NCBI GenBank assembly: GCA_900554595.1
Contig: USHZ01000133.1
Coordinates: 1 to 5,400, forward strand
Direction of reading: 5' to 3'
Length of the DNA: 5,400 bases
Origin: an uncultured Collinsella sp.
GTDB lineage: Bacteria; Actinomycetota; Coriobacteriia; Coriobacteriales; Coriobacteriaceae
In this document: positions 1 through 4,029 of the stretch, piece by piece
Layout of the letters: each line of letters opens with the position of its first letter
How positions within the stretch are numbered: position 1 is the first letter of the stretch
Program-made: the position numbers and the translations under genes
Notes under the pieces: model-generated
What the model saw: only the letters and a program-made list of their open reading frames with translations
Database searches by the model: none
Told to the model about the DNA's origin: nothing

Positions 1-928
1 GGTGCAGGAGTACGGCCAACAGGGCGGCTTTGTTATGCCTGGTTTCTACGGCGCGACGCGAGAGGGCCAGATCAAGCTGCTCGATCGTGGCGGCGGCGAT
101 ATTTCCGGCTCGATTCTGGCCAAGTGCCTGGACGCCGATCTGTACGAGAACTGGACCGACGTCTCGGGCTTCTATTCTGCCGATCCACGTATTGTTCCCG
201 AGGCTCAGCCCATCGCCCGCGTTACCTACGAGGAGCTGCGCGAGCTTTCGTACATGGGTGCAAGCGTCCTGCACGAGGAGGCCGTGTTCCCCGTGCGTGA
301 GGCGGGTATTCCGCTGGTCATCAAGAACACCAATGCGCCGCAGGACCCAGGCACCATCATAAGCGAGACGGCTGATGAGGGTGAGGCAGAGCCCATCATT
401 ACCGGCGTGACCGGCAAGCGCGGTTTTGTCGCCATCAACGTCGCCCGTGACCGCACCAAGCCCCGTGTTGGCTTTATGCGCCGTGCGCTTTCGGTCTTCG
501 AGCGCTATGACGTTTCCGTCGAGCACATGCCCACCGGTGTCGACCGGTTTGGCGCCGTGGTGCAGGAGCAGGATGTGCACGACTCGCTGTACTCGCTCGT
601 GGGCGACATTCAGCAGGAGGTCGAGCCGCTTGAGATCGAGGTTGTCGAGGGCTTGGCGCTTATCGCTACCGTTGGCCGCAACCTGCGCGGTCGCGCCGGC
701 ATCTCTGGCCACCTGTTTGGCATGCTTGGCCAGGCGGGCGTGAGCGTGCGTATGATTTCGCAGAGCTGCGACGAGATCAATATCATCATCGGCGTGGAGG
801 AGAAGGACTTCGATCTGGCGATCCAGACCATCTACCGCGCCTTCTCCGACGAAAACGGCATTGTGAAGGTCTCCGACCTGGAGGCTCCCGCGCCGGGCGA
901 TACCGCCCTTGCCGCGCTCCACAAGTAG
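1..928 (+). CDS. lysC: Aspartate kinase, C-terminal part (5' end cut by window edge)
   Basis: Cytoplasmic enzyme that phosphorylates L-aspartate to 4-phospho-aspartate with ATP, the committed step towards lysine/diaminopimelate, threonine and methionine. About 308 residues are visible. Full enzymes have roughly 400-460, so the N-terminal part of the kinase fold is missing; the GTG at base 2 is an internal valine codon, not a start. Seen: the end of the amino-acid-kinase domain, with RGGGDISGSILA (about residues 29-40) and WTDVSGFYSADPRIVP (51-66), a family hallmark. Two ACT-type regulatory modules follow, about residues 140-205 (GFVAINVARD...) and 217-282 (LALIATVGRN... INIIIGV). ACT domains bind the end-product amino acid, so feedback inhibition by lysine and/or threonine is expected, but which one cannot be told. 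The single-chain form without a homoserine dehydrogenase domain, followed by asd, supports the call. The symbol is by family; other monofunctional paralogues would look alike. The stop is TAG at 926-928. Confidence 0.93.
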   Translation, partial: VQEYGQQGGFVMPGFYGATREGQIKLLDRGGGDISGSILAKCLDADLYENWTDVSGFYSADPRIVPEAQPIARVTYEELRELSYMGASVLHEEAVFPVREAGIPLVIKNTNAPQDPGTIISETADEGEAEPIITGVTGKRGFVAINVARDRTKPRVGFMRRALSVFERYDVSVEHMPTGVDRFGAVVQEQDVHDSLYSLVGDIQQEVEPLEIEVVEGLALIATVGRNLRGRAGISGHLFGMLGQAGVSVRMISQSCDEINIIIGVEEKDFDLAIQTIYRAFSDENGIVKVSDLEAPAPGDTALAALHK

Positions 929-937
929 CTGCTATCT

Positions 938-973
938 CGCTAGATTTTTGAGTCATGTCTCAAAAATCTAGCG
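938..973. repeat. Perfect 15-bp inverted repeat just after the aspartate kinase stop
   Basis: The left arm CGCTAGATTTTTGAG (938-952) and right arm CTCAAAAATCTAGCG (959-973) are exact reverse complements around a 6-base loop, TCATGT. It starts 9 bases after the TAG stop. The T5 run lies inside the ascending arm and no T tract follows the stem on either strand. It is therefore not a textbook intrinsic terminator, although it would fold strongly in RNA and could protect the 3' end. It may be a member of a dispersed palindromic family, which one window cannot show. Confidence 0.8.
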
Positions 974-980
974 CGGGGCG

Positions 981-1016
981 TTTCGTTTCGGTTTCGTTTC
1001 GACGGGGCGGGTTTCG
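981..1016. repeat. Short TTTCG repeat run
   Basis: TTTCG occurs at 981, 986, 992 and 997, with one extra G between the second and third copies, and again at 1012. It is a simple-sequence stretch between the palindrome and the GC-rich hairpin. No function is evident. Confidence 0.5.
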
Positions 1017-1034
1017 TGTCCGCCCCGTTCTTGT
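1002..1034 (+). terminator. Candidate intrinsic terminator between lysC and asd
   Basis: ACGGGGCGG (1002-1010) pairs perfectly with CCGCCCCGT (1020-1028) around a 9-base loop, giving a 9-bp GC-rich stem. It is followed by the moderately T-rich TTCTTGT (1028-1034). It is the best terminator candidate for the kinase gene, and it suggests asd has its own promoter downstream. The tail is interrupted by C and G, so termination may be partial. Confidence 0.55.
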
Positions 1035-1053
1035 ATACACTGGCAACAATAAT
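1034..1053 (+). promoter_or_regulatory. Possible asd promoter region (weak)
   Basis: Two -10-like hexamers lie after the terminator hairpin: TATACA (1034-1039) and AATAAT (1048-1053, five of six matches to TATAAT). Neither has a convincing -35 at 16-18 bases. The call rests mostly on the terminator upstream and the 50-70 base leader this would give asd. Confidence 0.22.
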
Positions 1054-1102
1054 CGGCCTGCTCGGCGTGCGGGCAAAAGCCACAACCTTTAAAGGGGGAA
1101 GC

Positions 1103-2128
1103 ATGAAACAGTACACGGTTGCTATTTTGGGCGCGACGGGAGCCGTGGGCACCCAGATGCTCGAGTGCCTCAACGAGCAGGAGTTTCCGGTCGGTAAGCT
1201 CAAGCTGCTGGCGAGCGCGCGCTCTGCGGGCAAGACCGTTGAGTTCCGCGGCGAACAGGTTGTGATCGAAGAGGCTTGCCCCGAGGCCTTTGAGGGCTGC
1301 GACATCGTACTCGGCGCTGCCGGCGACGATATCGCCAAGGAGCTGCTGCCCGAGGCCGTCAAGCGCGGCGCCGTCGTGGTCGACAACAGCCATGCCTTCC
1401 GCATGGATCCCGAGGTGCCGCTGGTCGTGCCCGAGATCAATGCCGACGATATCAAGTGGCATCACGGCCTTATCGCCAATCCCAACTGCGCGACCATCAT
1501 CGGCCTGGTTCCCACGTGGCCGCTGCATCAGCTCGCCGGCGTGAAGCGTATGATCGTCTCGACGTATCAGGCGGCTTCGGGTGCCGGCGCTCCCGGTATG
1601 GCCGAGCTCGAGGCTCAGCTGGCCGCTCTGGGCCGCGGCGAGGAGATTCCTGAGCCGCGCGCGTTTGCCGCCCAGCTGGTGAGCAACCTGATTCCGCAGA
1701 TCGGCGGCGTCAAGGAGGAGGGCTTTACCTCCGAGGAGATGAAGCTGCAAAACGAGGGCCGCAAGATCATGCATCTGCCCGAGCTGCGCGTGAACTGCAC
1801 CTGCGTGCGCGTGCCCGTGCTGCGTTCGCACTCCGAGAGCATTACGCTCGAGTTTGAGCGCGATATTACGGTCGAGGAGGCCCGTGCTGCGCTGGCTGTC
1901 GCTCCCGGCGTCAAGCTGGTTGACGACATGAGCGCCGAGGATGCGCACGAGCGTTTCCCCATGCCGATGGATACGTCCGACCAGGACCTGATTTGGGTCG
2001 GCCGCGTGCGTCGCGACATTTCGAACCCCGAGGCCGCGCGTGGCATCACCTTCTGGTGCTGCGGCGACCAAATCCGTAAGGGCGCGGCAACCAACGCCGT
2101 CCAGATCGCTAAGCTGCTCTGCGAGTAG
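1103..2128 (+). CDS. asd: Aspartate-semialdehyde dehydrogenase
   Basis: NADPH-dependent cytoplasmic enzyme that reduces 4-phospho-aspartate to aspartate 4-semialdehyde, the branch-point for diaminopimelate/lysine and for homoserine (threonine, methionine). It has 341 residues, normal for the family. Seen: the N-terminal dinucleotide-binding loop GATGAVG (residues 10-16), the catalytic cysteine in NPNC (Cys129), the active-site Gln156 in STYQAASGAG, EEMKLQNEGRKIM (211-223), the active-site His243 in RSHSES, and the C-terminal GDQIRKGAATNAVQIA helix (321-336). The start is ATG 1103, because AAAGGGGGAA (1091-1100) is a good ribosome site just before it and the next residues begin the Rossmann strand at once. 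The frame stays open upstream to a GTG at 1016, but that would add 29 residues unlike the family and overlap the terminator hairpin. It lies 174 bases behind the aspartate kinase gene, the preceding enzyme of the pathway. The stop is TAG. Confidence 0.96.
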   Translation: MKQYTVAILGATGAVGTQMLECLNEQEFPVGKLKLLASARSAGKTVEFRGEQVVIEEACPEAFEGCDIVLGAAGDDIAKELLPEAVKRGAVVVDNSHAFRMDPEVPLVVPEINADDIKWHHGLIANPNCATIIGLVPTWPLHQLAGVKRMIVSTYQAASGAGAPGMAELEAQLAALGRGEEIPEPRAFAAQLVSNLIPQIGGVKEEGFTSEEMKLQNEGRKIMHLPELRVNCTCVRVPVLRSHSESITLEFERDITVEEARAALAVAPGVKLVDDMSAEDAHERFPMPMDTSDQDLIWVGRVRRDISNPEAARGITFWCCGDQIRKGAATNAVQIAKLLCE

Positions 2129-2140
2129 TGTGACCTGTCC

Positions 2141-2270
2141 GGCGGGGGCCGGGCTTAGTTTTCAGAACGTCCTCGACCATGTGTGGCGCCTTGTCCTGCT
2201 CCTTCGGAGCCGCGGACAAGGCGCCACACTGGTCTGCGGAGTGTTCTGAAAACTAAGCCCGGCCCCCGCC
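2141..2270. repeat. ~130-base long-stem palindrome downstream of asd
   Basis: The outer arms 2141-2168 and 2243-2270 are exact 28-base reverse complements (GC-rich at the ends, with CTTAGTTTTCAGAAC inside). After a small internal loop the pairing continues: 2170-2172 with 2238-2240, 2174 with 2236, 2175-2179 with 2230-2234, a single bulged T2180, then a perfect 16-bp arm GTGTGGCGCCTTGTCC (2181-2196) with 2214-2229. The tip is GCTCC-TTC-GGAGC (2198-2210). In all about 58 pairs form in one hairpin. It starts 12 bases after the asd stop, so a 3'-end or terminator role is plausible, but no T tract follows it. It could also be a small non-autonomous mobile element or a dispersed intergenic repeat. 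It has no coding capacity. Confidence 0.85.
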
Positions 2271-2371
2271 TGCGGTGACGTTGTTGCGAGCGGCTTGCGA
2301 TGGGGCCGTTGTTGGTTGGGACCGCTGGGCTGATGTGGGGGCGCGTGGTTGTTGCGGGCCCTAGTCCCGGC
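2271..2371. other. GT-rich intergenic stretch without a gene
   Basis: The stretch between the long palindrome and the tandem hairpins is strongly G/T-biased on this strand. It carries GTTGTTG at 2280, 2308 and 2348 and G runs at 2302-2305, 2318-2320, 2327-2329 and 2337-2341. No reading frame with a ribosome site, no tRNA-like fold and no promoter were recognised. The whole 2129-2532 gap lacks a supportable gene. Confidence 0.5.
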
Positions 2372-2453
2372 GGCGGCCCCGGCGCTTCGCGCCTACCGCC
2401 TTTGGGGGCCGTGGGGCGCGGTCGGCAGCTGCGGCGCGTTCGCGCCTGCTGCC
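2372..2453. repeat. Two tandem related two-step hairpins (about 52-base period)
   Basis: Unit 1 has outer stem GGCGG (2372-2376)/CCGCC (2396-2400) and inner stem GGCGC (2381-2385)/GCGCC (2389-2393) with loop TTC. Unit 2 has outer stem GGCAG (2424-2428)/CTGCC (2449-2453) and inner stem GGCGC (2433-2437)/GCGCC (2442-2446) with loop GTTC. Both have a 4-base internal loop on the left and 2 bases on the right, and both are followed by T and G runs (TTTGGGGG, TTGGG). The outer stems differ at one pair, G-C to A-T, so pairing is kept. This is sequence-level evidence that the fold matters or was recently duplicated. No T-rich tail marks them as terminators. They lie upstream of the ogt -10 candidate. 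Confidence 0.6.
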
Positions 2454-2498
2454 TTGGGTGACTTTGGGGTCGATTGGGGTTGTCTGCACAATTCGCGG

Positions 2499-2504
2499 TA
2501 TTAT
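2499..2504 (+). promoter_or_regulatory. Possible -10 of the ogt promoter
   Basis: TATTAT (2499-2504) is five of six to the consensus and would place a transcription start about 20 bases before the GTG start codon. No good -35 is present at 17 bases; TTGGGG (2474-2479) is 19 bases upstream. TTGGGGT occurs twice (2464 and 2474), 10 bases apart. The promoter is either weak or activator-dependent. Confidence 0.33.
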
Positions 2505-2519
2505 GTTTGCGAAGTTTTG

Positions 2520-2526
2520 AAAGGAG
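2520..2526 (+). promoter_or_regulatory. Ribosome binding site deciding the GTG start of ogt
   Basis: AAAGGAG ends 6 bases before the GTG at 2533. No ATG is available in frame near the family's usual N-terminus, so this site fixes the start. Confidence 0.75.
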
Positions 2527-2532
2527 CCGCTG

Positions 2533-3111
2533 GTGGTCACGACGACGTTTGCTTCGCCTTTGGGCGAAATCCTGCTTGCCGCTGATGGCCGCGGTTTGAC
2601 GGGGCTTTGGTTTGAGGGGCAGGAGCACTTTGGCTCTACGCTGCTCAAAGAAGATGCGGAGCACGTTGAAGGTGTCGATGCGGTTTCCGGTACCGGTGGG
2701 ATGTCTTCGGTGAGTCCGGCAAATGGCGCGGCTTCTTCGGTGCTTGAGCGTTCTTGGGCTTGGCTGAATGCTTATTTTGCGGGGCAGGAGCCTCGGTATA
2801 CGCCGCCGTTGCATATGATCGGTACGGCGTTTCAGCGTGAAGTTTGGTTTGAACTGCTTTCAATTCCGCGTGGCGAGGTCGCTACGTATGGCGAGATCGC
2901 CCAGCGTGTTGCGGCTCGACATCGTGTGCCGGGAAATGAAGCGCCCGTTGTGTCTCCTCGTGCGGTGGGGGCTGCGGTCGCGCGTAATCCCATTTCGATT
3001 ATCGTGCCGTGCCATCGCGTAGTGGCGGCCGACGGCTCGCTTAAGGGATATGCTGGCGGCCTTGACCGCAAGGAATGGCTGCTTCGGCTTGAGGGCGCGT
3101 ACGAGGAATAA
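2533..3111 (+). CDS. ogt: Methylated-DNA--protein-cysteine S-methyltransferase (O6-alkylguanine repair)
   Basis: Suicide DNA-repair protein that moves the alkyl group from O6-alkylguanine (and O4-alkylthymine) in DNA to its own cysteine. Seen: 192 residues. The N-terminal domain starts MVTTTFASPLGEILLAA, and the C-terminal domain is about 98-190. The latter contains FQREVWFELLSIPRGEVATYGEIA (helix-turn-helix start, Tyr119), RAVGAAVARNP (arginine finger Arg143, Asn152) and the active site VPCHRVV with acceptor Cys160, then LKGYAGGLDRKEWLLRLEG. The protein is longer than the usual 150-180: a Gly/Ser/Ala-rich linker of about 30 residues (about 42-70) separates the domains, and an extra ~10 residues (RHRVPGNEAPVVSP) lie between the Tyr loop and the arginine-finger helix. 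It starts with GTG preceded by AAAGGAG. It stands alone, with 404 and 228 base gaps on either side. Codons are richer in T-ending, GGG and TTG types than asd or lysC, hinting at a separate origin or weak selection. No AraC-like Ada regulatory domain is present. The symbol is by family. Confidence 0.93.
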   Translation: MVTTTFASPLGEILLAADGRGLTGLWFEGQEHFGSTLLKEDAEHVEGVDAVSGTGGMSSVSPANGAASSVLERSWAWLNAYFAGQEPRYTPPLHMIGTAFQREVWFELLSIPRGEVATYGEIAQRVAARHRVPGNEAPVVSPRAVGAAVARNPISIIVPCHRVVAADGSLKGYAGGLDRKEWLLRLEGAYEE

Positions 3112-3145
3112 CGTTCGAGCACTTTGCATAACTAGGACGCCGCGA

Positions 3146-3165
3146 AAGGACGAGCCTCCGTCCTT
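3146..3165 (+). terminator. Weak hairpin after ogt, possible terminator
   Basis: AAGGACG (3146-3152) pairs with CGTCCTT (3159-3165) around a 6-base loop, 34 bases after the ogt stop. There is no T tail, so terminator function is doubtful. No stronger hairpin with a T tract was found in this gap. Confidence 0.3.
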
Positions 3166-3255
3166 CCACGGCCGGTATGCGTCCGGGCGCTCGGCATCTG
3201 CGCCTTAAGTTTGGCTAAGCCACATCCTGCGTATTTGAAAACGCGCAGGTTGAGC

Positions 3256-3295
3256 CGCTAAGGCTGCGCTAAGGCAGCTGACGGTGCGCTATTAT
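3256..3295 (+). promoter_or_regulatory. Likely promoter of the two-component operon with 11-bp direct repeats
   Basis: CGCTAAGGCTG (3256-3266) is followed at once by CGCTAAGGCAG (3267-3277), matching at 10 of 11 bases with an 11-base step, one DNA turn. TATTAT (3290-3295) is a good -10, and no standard -35 is present; the second repeat occupies that position. This is the known layout of promoters activated by OmpR/PhoB-family regulators, where the box replaces the -35. A third GCTAAG core lies at 3214-3219. Since the gene that follows encodes such a regulator, autoregulation is the natural inference. The rest of the 3112-3255 gap shows only small inverted repeats (for example CCTGCG 3226-3231 with CGCAGG 3244-3249). 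Confidence 0.5.
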
Positions 3296-3339
3296 CGGCA
3301 GTATCGAAACCTACATAGCCATGCGCCAAAGGAGCAACT

Positions 3340-4029
3340 ATGAAGCTGATGCTTGCCGAGGACGAACCTGGCCTCTCCCGCGCTCTCACCGCGATTCTTC
3401 AACATAGCGACTACGAGGTCGACGCCGCGCTCGATGGTCTGACGGCGCTCGAGTATCTGCTCGCCAACGACTATGACGCCGCAATTCTGGACATCATGAT
3501 GCCTGGCATGGACGGCATCGAGGTGCTCAAGCGCACGCGTGAGGCCGGCAAACGCCTGCCCATCATCATGCTTACGGCAAAAAGCGAGGTGTCCGATAAG
3601 GTCGAGGGCTTGGACGCCGGCGCCAACGATTACCTGACCAAGCCTTTTGCCGCTAAGGAGCTGCTCGCTCGCATTCGAGCCATGACGCGTGCCGCGACGG
3701 CAATTGATGCCACGACGCTCAGCGTGGGCAATGTGCGTCTCGATACGGCATCGTGCACGCTTGCGGGTCCCTTGGGCGAGGAGCACCTGGCCAATCGCGA
3801 GTTTCAGCTTATGGAACTCTTTATGCGCAACGCCGGCACGCGTATGCCCACCGAGCGTCTGATGCTCGAGGTTTGGGGAGAAGACGCGCCCGAAGGTGCC
3901 AACGTGGTGTGGGTCTACATCTCATACCTGCGCAAAAAACTGACGGCGCTTGGTGCTGACGTGGCCATTCGCGCATCGCGCAACCAGGGATATTCGCTTG
4001 AGGTTGTCGAGGAAGGCGAACAGGCGTGA
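3340..4029 (+). CDS. Response regulator, OmpR/PhoB family
   Basis: Cytoplasmic DNA-binding regulator phosphorylated by the histidine kinase encoded next. It has 229 residues, typical length. Receiver domain about 1-118: acidic pocket Glu7/Asp8 (LAEDEP), phospho-acceptor Asp51 in ILDIMMPGMDG, switch Thr79 (MLTAKS) and Lys101 in YLTKPF, all conserved. After a short linker, the winged helix-turn-helix spans about 128-222: LANREFQLMELFMRN, the LMLEVWG segment, VVWVYISYLRKKL (recognition helix area) and RNQGYSL in the wing. The start is ATG 3340 with AAAGGAG 3328-3334. It overlaps the kinase gene by 4 bases, so the two are made together and matched to each other. It is probably autoregulated through the 11-bp repeats upstream. 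All signalling residues are present, so it should be a normal active regulator. Targets beyond its own promoter cannot be read from this window, and it is not assigned to a named system. Confidence 0.95.
   Translation: MKLMLAEDEPGLSRALTAILQHSDYEVDAALDGLTALEYLLANDYDAAILDIMMPGMDGIEVLKRTREAGKRLPIIMLTAKSEVSDKVEGLDAGANDYLTKPFAAKELLARIRAMTRAATAIDATTLSVGNVRLDTASCTLAGPLGEEHLANREFQLMELFMRNAGTRMPTERLMLEVWGEDAPEGANVVWVYISYLRKKLTALGADVAIRASRNQGYSLEVVEEGEQA
4009..4016 (+). promoter_or_regulatory. Ribosome site supporting the GTG start of the kinase
   Basis: GAGGAAGG lies inside the end of the regulator gene, 9 bases before the GTG at 4026. It favours GTG 4026 over the in-frame ATG at 4053, and it fits translational coupling through the GTGA overlap. 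Confidence 0.55.

Noticed and set aside
981..1001. TTTCG run as a CRISPR-like or tandem-repeat array
   Set aside because: The units are five bases with no spacers; it is only a short simple repeat.
1016..1102. Upstream GTG start that would extend asd by 29 residues
   Set aside because: It would start inside the terminator hairpin. The added residues precede the Rossmann strand unlike the family, and a strong ribosome site sits right before ATG 1103.
929..1102. Lysine riboswitch or attenuator before asd
   Set aside because: The gap is too short and shows only simple hairpins, with no lysine-riboswitch-like core. A riboswitch, if any, would be expected before lysC, outside the window.
968..2071. 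Long minus-strand open frame (367 codons) opposite asd
   Set aside because: It is fully antisense to a well-supported enzyme gene. Its protein shows no recognisable domain, as expected of a shadow frame in G+C-rich coding DNA.
2302..2479. G-quadruplex potential in the G-rich stretches
   Set aside because: Runs of three or more G exist, but no four consecutive runs have loops of 7 or fewer bases: one set has a 12-base loop and another has only three runs.
2155..2814. Minus-strand open frame of 219 codons across the asd-ogt gap
   Set aside because: It begins inside ogt and runs through the tandem hairpins and the long palindrome. The product is Arg/Pro-rich low complexity with no ribosome site seen, so it is a compositional artefact.
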